From assembly GCF_902826915.1 (NCBI RefSeq), contig NZ_CADEGP010000027.1, positions 1 to 32,777 on the forward strand: 32,777 nucleotides of DNA, in the 5' to 3' direction. The notes under the pieces are model-generated. The model was given only the letters and a program-made list of their open reading frames with translations, had not been told where the DNA came from and ran no database searches. Position numbers and translations under genes: made by a program. This DNA is from an uncultured Nitrosomonas sp. (GTDB lineage: Bacteria > Pseudomonadota > Gammaproteobacteria > Burkholderiales > Nitrosomonadaceae). Positions 6,995 to 15,551 of this stretch are shown here, piece by piece. Positions within the stretch are counted from its first letter, which is position 1. The number at the start of each line of letters is the position of its first letter.

Positions 6995-8311
6995 ATGTCA
7001 AGTAATCATATAAAAATTTATCTGTTTTTTGTTTTGTTGTTAGTGACTATTGCTTTCCCGGCAAAAGCCGCGCGGGATTTATATATCGATCCCGAGGTTT
7101 ATGATAGTAAACAAACAAATCGCACCATATTAGTGACCTACACCGATATGCATATCAATAGTATTCCCATTGGGATGTCCAATCTAACATATCGCCAAAG
7201 GGGTGACTATAGTAATTCGACTTGGAGCAAAAGAATAGCATCCAATATTGGGGATGACTATAAGCTAAAAATTCTTACCCAGTGGTCAATCAGTGAAATT
7301 GGTGAGCACTGTGTTGTCTACGTGGTTGATGAGGATCGCTCTATCGAGGACGTCATTAATGCATTAACAAATGATAATCGCGTCAGTAGCGTTCAAACAA
7401 TGAGCACATTCCAAGTTATGGCAAGTGCATACACTGATCCTTATTACCGTTTGCAAACCAACATCCAGTCAATGAATATAAATGAAATACACAAACGGAC
7501 TACAGGCAAGAATGTAACTATCGCAATCATTGATACCGGTGTCGACACAAGGCATCCTGACTTAGAGGGCCAAATTCAGCACAGTAAGAATCTTGTTACA
7601 CAGAGATCTATCGAACAACAACCATCCAGCGAACTTCATGGTACAGCGGTTGCTGGCGTTATAGCAGCTAAAGCGAATAATGGAGAAGGCATAGTCGGCA
7701 TTGCACCGGATAGCAATGTTATCGCCCTAAAAGCTTGCTGGGAAGTTAAGGCAGGCAGCTTAGAAGCAATCTGCAATAGCTTTACATTAGCACTAGCAAT
7801 CAATACAGCTATCGAGATGCGGGCGGATATTCTTAATTTGAGCCTAACTGGTCCTTATGATCCTCTCTTGGCTAGACTGATCGAGAAAGCCGTTCAACGT
7901 GGCATCATCATCGTTGCATCGAAAGCTGATAAAGATGATGATGAATCTGGTTTCCCGGCTCAGCAGCCGGGCGTTATCGGTGTTAGCAGTATTAACACCC
8001 ACAATATCATGCAATCGTTATACGAAAATCATCTTCTTACCGTATACGCACCGGGTGAGGAAATATTAACGACCTTACCTAGAGGAACCTATGACTTTGT
8101 TTCTGGTAATTCTTTGGCCACAGCGCATGTTTCAGGCCTTACTGCCTTACTATTACAATTAAAGCGTGATCTAACCAATCATCAACTTTTCAATCTGCTA
8201 GTAAAAGCAAACGAGCCAAGTTTCCATAAAATATTCACAAATCGCCAACTAAACAATGCCATTAAGCTCACGCTGAAATCTGAAAAGCAAAGCAAAAATA
8301 GAATTAACTAA
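6995..8311 (+). CDS. Secreted S8-family (subtilisin-like) serine protease
   Basis: 438 residues. A signal peptide (about 1-25) ends FPAKA. A proregion follows, with HCVVYVVDEDRSIEDVINAL and NDNRVSSVQTM at about 105-136. The catalytic domain shows all three triad motifs: AIIDTGVD (D180), HGTAVAG (H215) and GNSLATAHVSG (S373). The substrate-binding strand DILNLSLTGP lies near 278-287. Two departures are visible. The oxyanion-hole position, normally the Asn of AAGN, reads SKAD with D312. The Pro after the catalytic Ser motif is Ala. Asp at the oxyanion position is known in the eukaryotic convertase PC2, so activity is not excluded. The gene starts 12 bp after the anti-sigma gene and is almost surely co-transcribed with it. 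Confidence 0.93.
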   Translation: MSSNHIKIYLFFVLLLVTIAFPAKAARDLYIDPEVYDSKQTNRTILVTYTDMHINSIPIGMSNLTYRQRGDYSNSTWSKRIASNIGDDYKLKILTQWSISEIGEHCVVYVVDEDRSIEDVINALTNDNRVSSVQTMSTFQVMASAYTDPYYRLQTNIQSMNINEIHKRTTGKNVTIAIIDTGVDTRHPDLEGQIQHSKNLVTQRSIEQQPSSELHGTAVAGVIAAKANNGEGIVGIAPDSNVIALKACWEVKAGSLEAICNSFTLALAINTAIEMRADILNLSLTGPYDPLLARLIEKAVQRGIIIVASKADKDDDESGFPAQQPGVIGVSSINTHNIMQSLYENHLLTVYAPGEEILTTLPRGTYDFVSGNSLATAHVSGLTALLLQLKRDLTNHQLFNLLVKANEPSFHKIFTNRQLNNAIKLTLKSEKQSKNRIN

Positions 8312-8359
8312 TCCTGCTGTGTTGCTCAACCAGAAAACTGAAAATTACTAGTATAACGA

Positions 8360-8391
8360 GAAATTGTCTATAAGATAAACTCGACAATTTC
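8360..8391. terminator. Hairpin between convergent genes
   Basis: A perfect 9-bp stem (GAAATTGTC 8360-8368, GACAATTTC 8383-8391) with a 14-nt loop lies between the ends of the subtilase gene (8311) and the convergent lipoprotein gene (8408). Position suggests a shared bidirectional terminator. No T-run follows on either strand, so the efficiency is doubtful. Confidence 0.45.
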
Positions 8392-8407
8392 ATCAATCAG
8401 CTTCCCA

Positions 8408-9670
8408 TCAGTACTCTCTGATCCTAATATTTACAGGTGCACGGTTCTGAATTGGTGAGCGAATTCGATTTAGCCCCAATACTGTAATGCGCTGTGCGGC
8501 ATTGAAACTGGGAGCGCCATCTTTATCCCGGAAAATGGATGATACTTTATATTCCAGGCTGTTTGAATCTGGGTCAAAACGGATATTGTGTAACCAGATT
8601 CCGGCACGCTGCACTCGCTGATGTTCACACTCATACGAGAGATCCCAGCCAGTCAGCAAGGGCACAGCATAGTCAAAAGGTAAATCGTTGATTCGAAATG
8701 TGTGGGTGCGAACAACACCGTCGACATTTTTGCGACAAGTATCCGTGGTTTTTCCTGCGCGAGGATTCAATGCCAGAAAATCTGCATGCAATTTGACACT
8801 ACTGCCACGAATCATTGCAGCCCGTGTTTTCACTTGGTATGTGCGCGTGCTATTGTCCTTAAATACAGTTTGTGTGGCCCAATGTAGGCTGCCATCTAAA
8901 CTAGGCGATGCGCTGGATTGAGAGAGATTGTAGGCTACTTGCAGCAAGCGATAATCCGCACGATCTCCCCACTTGCAAGGTGGGAAACGCCATTCACATT
9001 CAAACGTATCATCGAACTGAAAATCAAATCCCCGAGGGATGATCGCGATCGCGGCATTCCCTTTTAGCGTGCCTCTACTCCCAACATTCTCCAGCGTAGC
9101 AAGTGCACCTTGATTCTTATTCTGCAGTGTTGAAACTTCAACCCCGTTGTAATCATCTTCAATCGCGGCATCGAAATGAACTGAGCGGTAGCCAAAACCG
9201 GTATAAAACACACAAAATTCATAAGCATCTTTGCGATTTTGATCATCCAGCTTACCTTGCGCCTCAAATACTAAAAAAGTAGAACCTTCATTCTTTACCA
9301 CCTTACTGTGTGTGATGTCTGCACGCATCGAATTAATTTCGCGGTCGCCATGCAAAAATCGCAGATCCCAACCATTCAATATCACCGTGCCGCTATCCAC
9401 ATAACTAGGTAGCTCGAGCCATTGAAGCACGGTGGCTGTCTCTTCACCATTGCTGCGCTGAGCGCATTTGCTTCCTTCAATCAAAATAAATTTCCCTTCA
9501 TCCTCAAAAACCGTTTTCCCTTCTGATTTGAAGGTCAATTGCTCAAAAGATGTCGGATTCTGTATTTTATCCGTTGCATTGACCGCCTTCAGTTCTTTGG
9601 ATTTGCTGGCGCAGGCAAAAAACGAGAACAGTATAAATAGCACAAGCAATATATACCCATAGCGAATCAT
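8408..9670 (-). CDS. Putative lipoprotein of unknown function with an internal repeat
   Basis: 420 residues from the ATG at 9670, chosen because GGAGGG lies just upstream and because translation from it begins directly with a signal sequence (MIRYGYILLVLFILFSFFAC). An upstream in-frame start at 9727 would add 19 unlikely residues. The FFAC ending with C20 suggests a lipoprotein, though the lipobox is not classical. The mature part is beta-rich. Two segments look like copies of one unit: ILNGWDLRF near residue 98 and LLTGWDLSYE near 339, each followed by a charged stretch and a strand. I do not recognise the family. It is separated from ksgA by a strong hairpin and is probably its own unit. 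Confidence 0.75.
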   Translation of the reverse strand: MIRYGYILLVLFILFSFFACASKSKELKAVNATDKIQNPTSFEQLTFKSEGKTVFEDEGKFILIEGSKCAQRSNGEETATVLQWLELPSYVDSGTVILNGWDLRFLHGDREINSMRADITHSKVVKNEGSTFLVFEAQGKLDDQNRKDAYEFCVFYTGFGYRSVHFDAAIEDDYNGVEVSTLQNKNQGALATLENVGSRGTLKGNAAIAIIPRGFDFQFDDTFECEWRFPPCKWGDRADYRLLQVAYNLSQSSASPSLDGSLHWATQTVFKDNSTRTYQVKTRAAMIRGSSVKLHADFLALNPRAGKTTDTCRKNVDGVVRTHTFRINDLPFDYAVPLLTGWDLSYECEHQRVQRAGIWLHNIRFDPDSNSLEYKVSSIFRDKDGAPSFNAAQRITVLGLNRIRSPIQNRAPVNIRIREY

Positions 9671-9743
9671 GCATTCCCTCCAGAAATTAGTGTCGTCATG
9701 CCACAAACAGATACTTGCCCAATTCACTTTGTAAAAGTCTGTT

Positions 9744-9774
9744 GTCGCTAGAATAACAAAATAATTCTAGCGAC
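9744..9774 (-). terminator. Strong hairpin downstream of ksgA
   Basis: A perfect 11-bp stem (GTCGCTAGAAT 9744-9754 and ATTCTAGCGAC 9764-9774) with a 9-nt loop begins 10 bp after the ksgA stop codon on the minus strand. It is the obvious candidate for ending the lptD-surA-pdxA-ksgA transcript. The T-run after it is poor (ACTTTT some bases on), so it may instead protect the 3' end. Confidence 0.5.
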
Positions 9775-9783
9775 TGAAATAAA

Positions 9784-10548
9784 TCAGGTTAAAAAATTGG
9801 CGATCGCAACAAACTTCTCTACAGGTAAATTTTCAGCGCGTAACCCAGAATCAATATCCAGCGTGCAAAAATCCTCCGCAATTAGATATTGCTGCAGTGC
9901 ATTACGCAGGGTTTTACGGCGTTTCGAAAATGCAGCTAACACAACTTGTGAGAATAATGTTTCATCAACAACCACCAACGAAGACGCTGGCCGAGGAGTC
10001 ATACGCACAATAGCCGATTCAACCTTCGGCTGCGGACGGAAAGATTCCGCTGGCACGTCGAATACATATTCCATGTCGAATCGGTACTGCAACATCACGG
10101 AAAGTCGTCCATAATCGGATGTCCCTGGCACGCCCACCATGCGTTCCACCACTTCCTTCTGCAACATGAAGTGCATATCCAAAATATGGTCAGAAAATTG
10201 ACTCAGGTAAAACAATAACGGCGTAGAAATGTTATAAGGCAGATTGCCGATAATGCGTAATTGGCTGCCAAAAATAGAAAAATCAAACTTCAATGCATCA
10301 GCTGCATGAACAGTCAGTTTTTCATGCGAGAATTCATTGTTCAACCTGTCCACAATGTCACGGTCGATTTCTACCACATCCAAATGATCAATCACTTGCA
10401 ATAGAGGCCGTGTCAACGCCCCCAAACCTGGTCCTATTTCAATGATACGATCATCTTTTTGCGGATAAAATTCAGTGATAATTTGCGATATAATGTACTG
10501 ATCAAAGAGAAAATTCTGACCAAAACGCTTCCGAGGATTATGTCGCAT
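9784..10548 (-). CDS. ksgA: 16S rRNA (adenine1518-N6/adenine1519-N6)-dimethyltransferase RsmA
   Basis: 254 residues from the ATG at 10548 (MRHNPRKRFGQNFL); a GTG two codons upstream is less likely. The enzyme dimethylates two adjacent adenosines in the 3'-terminal hairpin of 16S rRNA late in small-subunit assembly. Seen: the KRFGQNFL start typical of the family, SAM-binding motif I IIEIGPGLGALT, and catalytic motif IV GNLPYN. The length matches the family. The start overlaps the end of pdxA by 11 bp, so the two are translationally linked, as in other proteobacteria with this gene order. Confidence 0.96.
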   Translation of the reverse strand: MRHNPRKRFGQNFLFDQYIISQIITEFYPQKDDRIIEIGPGLGALTRPLLQVIDHLDVVEIDRDIVDRLNNEFSHEKLTVHAADALKFDFSIFGSQLRIIGNLPYNISTPLLFYLSQFSDHILDMHFMLQKEVVERMVGVPGTSDYGRLSVMLQYRFDMEYVFDVPAESFRPQPKVESAIVRMTPRPASSLVVVDETLFSQVVLAAFSKRRKTLRNALQQYLIAEDFCTLDIDSGLRAENLPVEKFVAIANFLT

Positions 10549-11548
10549 GATCACGAAAAGCTACTTGGTTATTAGCAAGTTGTGCTGCCATGTTAATGGC
10601 TGTCAATAGACTTCCCGCATTTGCCTTTCCGGTTGCAGCCAGTTCCAGAGCAGTACCATGATCAACGGAGGTTCGAATAATCGGCAATCCTAATGTAATG
10701 TTTACACCGCCGCCAAAACTGGCATGCTTTAGAACAGGCAAGCCCTGATCGTGGTACATGGTGAAAATACAATCATATTGCCTAAGTTGTGCGGGGCTGA
10801 ATAACGTATCCGCAGGAATAGGGCCGGTTAATTGCATGCCTTCAGCCCGTAGTTTATTCACAACGGGAATAATGATATCAATTTCTTCGCGTCCCAGATG
10901 ACCAGATTCACCCGCATGCGGATTGAGTCCCGCGACTGCGATGCGCGGCTTCTCGAGCATGAAGCGGGAAATTAAATCATGCTGAATAATGCGCAATTTA
11001 CTTTCAATGCTATCTATTGTAATCGCCTTTGCCACGTCTTTGAGCGGCAAATGAGTTGTCGCCAGCGTGACCCGCATATCCCCGCCCACCAACATCATAA
11101 CAACCGGGCTATGCATCAATTCCGACAAGTATTCCGTATGGCCGGTAAAAGGAAAACCGGCATCATTAATTACTCCTTTATGCACCGGCGCAGTCACCAT
11201 GCCGTTAATTTGTCCTGATTCACAGGCCTCAACAGCCCGACCCAACGTAGTCAAGACATACTGTGCGTTCGCCGGGTTGAGCTTCCCTGCTATTACCGGT
11301 TCCGCAACTGGAATATGCAAAATCTGCAAACTTCCCGCAGCGTGTTGAACCGGAGAAATCGTAGAAACATCAATCAGATTTAAGGGAAGTCCAAGTTGTT
11401 TTGCACGCTCCAGTAATACATCGCCATCTGCAATTACCATCAGCTTGCATGACAATGGCTGTTGTGCAAGTTGTACACATAAATCAGGACCGATTCCTGC
11501 TGGCTCTCCTGCAGTCAGCGCTAATGTTGGAATCAATTTGTGATTCAT
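10538..11548 (-). CDS. pdxA: 4-hydroxythreonine-4-phosphate dehydrogenase
   Basis: 336 residues. PdxA oxidises 4-phosphohydroxy-L-threonine with NAD in the DXP-dependent route to pyridoxal 5'-phosphate. Family blocks seen: TAGEPAGIGPDL near the start, TGHTEYLSEL, AGLNPHAGESGHLGREE, FTMYHDQGLPVLKH and TSVDHGTALELAATGKA. The metal-binding histidines in GHTEYL, MYHDQG and VDHGTA are all present. The ATG overlaps the surA stop in an ATGA arrangement, and its 3' end overlaps ksgA, so the gene sits inside a tightly coupled operon. Confidence 0.96.
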   Translation of the reverse strand: MNHKLIPTLALTAGEPAGIGPDLCVQLAQQPLSCKLMVIADGDVLLERAKQLGLPLNLIDVSTISPVQHAAGSLQILHIPVAEPVIAGKLNPANAQYVLTTLGRAVEACESGQINGMVTAPVHKGVINDAGFPFTGHTEYLSELMHSPVVMMLVGGDMRVTLATTHLPLKDVAKAITIDSIESKLRIIQHDLISRFMLEKPRIAVAGLNPHAGESGHLGREEIDIIIPVVNKLRAEGMQLTGPIPADTLFSPAQLRQYDCIFTMYHDQGLPVLKHASFGGGVNITLGLPIIRTSVDHGTALELAATGKANAGSLLTAINMAAQLANNQVAFRDHAT

Positions 11549-12867
11549 AATTCCTGATCCAGACGATATTCTACATAGGCTTGATCACGCAATTGCTGTA
11601 ACCAATCCTGAATAACCACGTCAGACTTGCGAGTTCGTATCGCTTGGCGTGCCGATTGTCTGTGCCGGTCAAGACTGATATCCTGCGTACGACGCTCCAT
11701 AACTTGAATTATATGCCAGCCAAATTGAGATCTTACCGGATCGCTGATTTCACCCGGCAAAAGCGCGTTCATCACACGCTCGAAATCCGGCACGGTATCA
11801 CCAGGCGAGAGCCAACCAAGATCGCCACCGGACGATGCGCTAGCATCCTCGGAATAGAGCTTGGCCACTTCTTCAAAACTCTCCCCTCTATCTAATCGTT
11901 CTTTAAGCGCGAGAATCTTCAGCTTCCCATCACTTTCAGAAATCAATTCATTAATTTTTATTAATATATGGCGTGCATGCGTTTGGTCTATAATGACTGT
12001 CGGCGTTTCTTGAGTACGCCTGCCCAGTAATTTGAAGATATGAAAACCGTTCGGGCTTTGCACGATGGATGTCATATCACCTGGTTGCAGCGTTTCTAGC
12101 ATTTGAGCAAAATCCGGCCCCATTTGAGAAATGGGACGCCATTCTATGATGCCACCATTCTTTGCATCCGCTGCATCAGAAAATTCCGCAACTACCTGAG
12201 AAAATTCAATACCTTCTCTCAGTTTTGTCAACGCCATCTCAGCACGTTCTGCTCTTTGCTGGATCTGATCTGAGTTCATATTTTCCGGCACCAGGATTAA
12301 AATATGCCCGAGTCGATATTCATCATCGCCCTCCGCTGATGCTTTCTGCGTCTGCAGAAAATTATCCACCTCTCCTTCAGTAACATTGACCTGATGGTTA
12401 ACTTCACGCTCTTTAAGTCGCGCTATAATCATTTCTTCCCGGATTTCTTCGCGAAACTTGTTATAGCTGATACCATCATTCTCCAGCACAGCATGAAATT
12501 CAGGTAAAGTTAGTTGGTTATCTGCGGCGATGCGGTTAATAGTTTCATCTAATTCAGTTTCAGCGACCGATAAACCGACTTCCTGGGCATGTTGAATCTG
12601 TATGCGTTTTGTAATAATGGACTCCAGCACCTGCTCTTCTAAAGTATGTTGATCCGGTATTTGCATCCCTTGTTGCTGCATCCGGCCGATAGCTGTTTTT
12701 ATTGCTTCATCAAGCTCATGTCGAGTAATGGCGTCTTCATTTACAACAGCAACGATATGATTAATCGGTTTAGCTACCGGAGCAAACGCCAATTCTTGTG
12801 CGGTAATTTGGGCTGGTAAAAAAACAAACAGTATCAGAAGTATCCAAAAATCTTTTCTTTGAAGCAT
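11545..12867 (-). CDS. surA: Periplasmic chaperone / peptidyl-prolyl isomerase SurA
   Basis: 440 residues from the ATG at 12867 (MLQRKDFWILL), which starts a clean signal peptide ending in ITAQ. An in-frame TTG at 12900 would add 11 residues before it and lies only 8 bp after lptD. SurA escorts unfolded outer-membrane proteins, including LptD, through the periplasm. Seen: the N-terminal chaperone module (INHIVAVVNEDAITRHELD), then two parvulin domains at about 184-283 (YRLGHILILVPE ... GFHIFKLLGRR) and 295-400 (ARHILIKINE ... GGDLGWLSPGD ... FGWHIIQVMERR), and a short C-terminal helix. The lptD-surA-pdxA order is conserved. Confidence 0.96.
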   Translation of the reverse strand: MLQRKDFWILLILFVFLPAQITAQELAFAPVAKPINHIVAVVNEDAITRHELDEAIKTAIGRMQQQGMQIPDQHTLEEQVLESIITKRIQIQHAQEVGLSVAETELDETINRIAADNQLTLPEFHAVLENDGISYNKFREEIREEMIIARLKEREVNHQVNVTEGEVDNFLQTQKASAEGDDEYRLGHILILVPENMNSDQIQQRAERAEMALTKLREGIEFSQVVAEFSDAADAKNGGIIEWRPISQMGPDFAQMLETLQPGDMTSIVQSPNGFHIFKLLGRRTQETPTVIIDQTHARHILIKINELISESDGKLKILALKERLDRGESFEEVAKLYSEDASASSGGDLGWLSPGDTVPDFERVMNALLPGEISDPVRSQFGWHIIQVMERRTQDISLDRHRQSARQAIRTRKSDVVIQDWLQQLRDQAYVEYRLDQEL

Positions 12868-12908
12868 AGAATGATGATACGTGATGAATGCGATATGCAA
12901 AACAATAA

Positions 12909-15125
12909 TTAGTGAACGCTGGTGTATCCAGGAATTGTCTGTTGTAACACTTGCAGCGGATTGTTACCAAGTCCCATCAATCCTTTAAGCTCCAGCTGCA
13001 GAAAGAATGCTGTAGTTGTTGTTTGTGTTGCCGTCGTCAGTCGTTGCAACACAACCCTTAAAGCCCAGCAGCAAGAACTGTATTCAAGTCCCGCCAAGCC
13101 CGCCAAAATTTTATCGTCGTTTAACGAGTAATTGACCCGTGAAACACCACGCCAACCTCCATAAATCGGCCACTGTACCGACGTATCAACCTGTTCAATC
13201 GACGTATCGACTTGTTCACGTACATCACGTGTAAAACGATAACCAAAATTCAATACCTTCCCAGGCTCCGGTTGATAGCTAACACCGCTGCGGACCTTTT
13301 CAACGATTCCTCCGGATTGATCTATCTGAATATTGGAATCCGTACTGATATCCTGTGTTAAGCGTCCTGATATTGCAGCAATAAAATCTGATTTTCCACT
13401 AGTCACCTGCGGCGGCAATAACTGAATTCTGGGATCAGTGAAGTTCACCATCTGACCGACAGCCAGCCGCAAAAATTCGACGCCTGTCTCTTTATCAACA
13501 AAACGTGATGTAAGTGCTGCTACAGCCCGGTTAGCGTCGTTAATACGATCGCCACCGCTGAATCTATTTTCAGTCAATATCTGCGCAAAACTGAAGTCAT
13601 TGATTGCCGAATCAAAATTCGGCAAATAATCTTGATTGCGGTATGGTGCATAAACATAGAATAAACGCGGCTCAAGCGTTTGAATCATATTCCTGTCGCC
13701 CAAATTGAATTGACGATCAAATGCAATCCCACTATCCAAACTCACAATAGGAACCATGCGATCCACGTTTTCACCTTTGGTATCCACTGGCGCAGCTAGA
13801 TTGTAATGCGTGTAATGCAGGCCAAACTTGGGCGTGATATAGCCATATTCATTACGTAGTGGCGCGCTGACGCTAGGATAAAAAATGGAACGATTTCCGT
13901 CGACAAGGGTTGGGTGATAAAAATTCGTCCAGCTACTTTGCAGCTCAAAATCCAGTTTGCCAACATTATACTTAGCCGCATTCACAGCAAAATGCGGTAG
14001 CCTCTCATAAGGCGACACAATTAACGCAAAGGGATCTTGAATGGTCTGAAACCGTTGCGCAAATCCAGTAAAATTCAGAACACCATCTGTTCCCAATCTA
14101 CCGTTATAGTTAACCCCGCCCTGTTGTGACAAGTTAACCAAACTGGTCTGCGCCAAATTGGGTGTCAGCTCACGAAAATAACGATCATCCGAAACCGCGT
14201 TGTAATTCATAAAACCCTGCCAGCCTTTTCCAAGATTCTGCGTGTGTGTAAATAAAACACCCCAGCGGGTTCGATTTCTGTCAATGTCCTGCGGCAAAAT
14301 ATCAAACAACACATGCCCATTCAAATTGTTATTGCCGATATACCGAAATTCATTACTTAGCAGAAAACCACGCTCGGTCATAATTCGTGGTGTTACTGTG
14401 GCATCAATATTCGGCGCAATATTCAGATAAACTGGCAAACCTACATCAAAGCCGGTTCTGACGTTATAGCCCGCAACAGGCGCCAGTAAGCCGGTTTTAC
14501 GTTTACCGCTATAGGAAAAATCTAACCAGGGTGAATACAAAATTGGCACATCTTTAAATACCACACTAACATGCCGTGCAGTACCGACCTCTTTCTTGTT
14601 ATCAATCTTTAGTTCTTTGGCGCGCAGATACCAATCATGGTTCCCTTCCGGGCAAGCAGTATAATTGGTATCTTTAATCCGGTAATTATCTTTACCTTCG
14701 AACAACAAAATATCACCTGCACCACGCCCCTTACCTTCTTTCATTGAATAACGGGGTTCGGTTAAATGACCCACTTCGGTCTGCAGATTAATTTCAAGTT
14801 GTTGGCCTTGCAGGATATCAGTAGGCCGTTCCAGGCGCACATTACCTTCAACTTCAGCATCTTCCGTTTGCTGATAATATTTCATTCGGTCTGCAGTGAG
14901 AACATTATCACCGTGATGCAATTCTGCATTTCCAGTCGCTTCAATTTCCTGCTTGTAATAGCCAGTAATTTTGTCAGCTTCAATCAATACCGGTTTTTTC
15001 TGCGGTTTTATGATCGTTTTTTGTTCGCTTTCTAATTTGACGACGGATAATTCATTACTCCAACACGTCAGCGGCAAACTAAGCAAAATCAGAAAAAGTA
15101 TGCTTCGAATAATTCGTCTCATCAT
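12909..15125 (-). CDS. lptD: LPS-assembly outer-membrane protein LptD
   Basis: 738 residues. LptD with LptE inserts lipopolysaccharide into the outer leaflet of the outer membrane. A signal peptide covers about residues 1-23. An N-terminal OstA-like jellyroll (about 46-125, VLIEADKITGYYKQEIEATG) is followed by the diagnostic junction TACPEGNHDWYLRAKELKID at 157-176 and VPILYSPWLDF near 193, then a long C-terminal beta-barrel. Cysteines expected for the family are seen at C158 and the C685-C686 pair. The N-terminal partner found in E. coli is missing from the mature part, because C21 lies at the end of the signal peptide. First gene of the operon with surA, pdxA and ksgA. Confidence 0.96.
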   Translation of the reverse strand: MMRRIIRSILFLILLSLPLTCWSNELSVVKLESEQKTIIKPQKKPVLIEADKITGYYKQEIEATGNAELHHGDNVLTADRMKYYQQTEDAEVEGNVRLERPTDILQGQQLEINLQTEVGHLTEPRYSMKEGKGRGAGDILLFEGKDNYRIKDTNYTACPEGNHDWYLRAKELKIDNKKEVGTARHVSVVFKDVPILYSPWLDFSYSGKRKTGLLAPVAGYNVRTGFDVGLPVYLNIAPNIDATVTPRIMTERGFLLSNEFRYIGNNNLNGHVLFDILPQDIDRNRTRWGVLFTHTQNLGKGWQGFMNYNAVSDDRYFRELTPNLAQTSLVNLSQQGGVNYNGRLGTDGVLNFTGFAQRFQTIQDPFALIVSPYERLPHFAVNAAKYNVGKLDFELQSSWTNFYHPTLVDGNRSIFYPSVSAPLRNEYGYITPKFGLHYTHYNLAAPVDTKGENVDRMVPIVSLDSGIAFDRQFNLGDRNMIQTLEPRLFYVYAPYRNQDYLPNFDSAINDFSFAQILTENRFSGGDRINDANRAVAALTSRFVDKETGVEFLRLAVGQMVNFTDPRIQLLPPQVTSGKSDFIAAISGRLTQDISTDSNIQIDQSGGIVEKVRSGVSYQPEPGKVLNFGYRFTRDVREQVDTSIEQVDTSVQWPIYGGWRGVSRVNYSLNDDKILAGLAGLEYSSCCWALRVVLQRLTTATQTTTTAFFLQLELKGLMGLGNNPLQVLQQTIPGYTSVH

Positions 15126-15551
15126 TCTGCTGTTAGTTTAGGAAATCCTGGTGGAGTTGATTCAATTGCTCGTTTTTCCTTTTGTCTTGACTCATGCACC
15201 AGAATCATCTCAATATTTAGCAAAAATGGTTACTTGAATTACTGGGCATTGTACTATTTCTTTTAACAGGTAATCCATCAAAAAACAGAATAATAATTCA
15301 GCGAGATAGTCAAATCGCAATTATGATTCATGAAACCCAAAATAAACCACCTTAGCCTTGCACAGCACAACCTACAAATAATTCAGTTTCAGCAATTCTT
15401 TCAAATACAATCGCAAAAATGATACAAAAATTGTCAACGCAACTATTATCTACAGTTGCAACCAATATCCTTTATGTGCATTTCGGGCAATCGCCAGAAA
15501 TACATGCTCACGGTCAATGACAGAATGATTTGTCAATTTTTTCACAGCAAA
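15126..15551. other. Intergenic region between lptD and ubiD
   Basis: No gene is seen. Both neighbours are on the minus strand, so this region holds the end of the ubi operon and the promoter of lptD. A 6-bp stem (GCAACT 15439-15444, AGTTGC 15454-15459) on the minus strand is followed by GTTGACAATTTTTG and may be a weak terminator for ubiD. No clear promoter is visible by eye. Confidence 0.4.

Noticed and set aside
9797..10114. Plus-strand 105-codon frame inside ksgA
   Set aside because: Entirely antisense to a well-supported ksgA and not protein-like.
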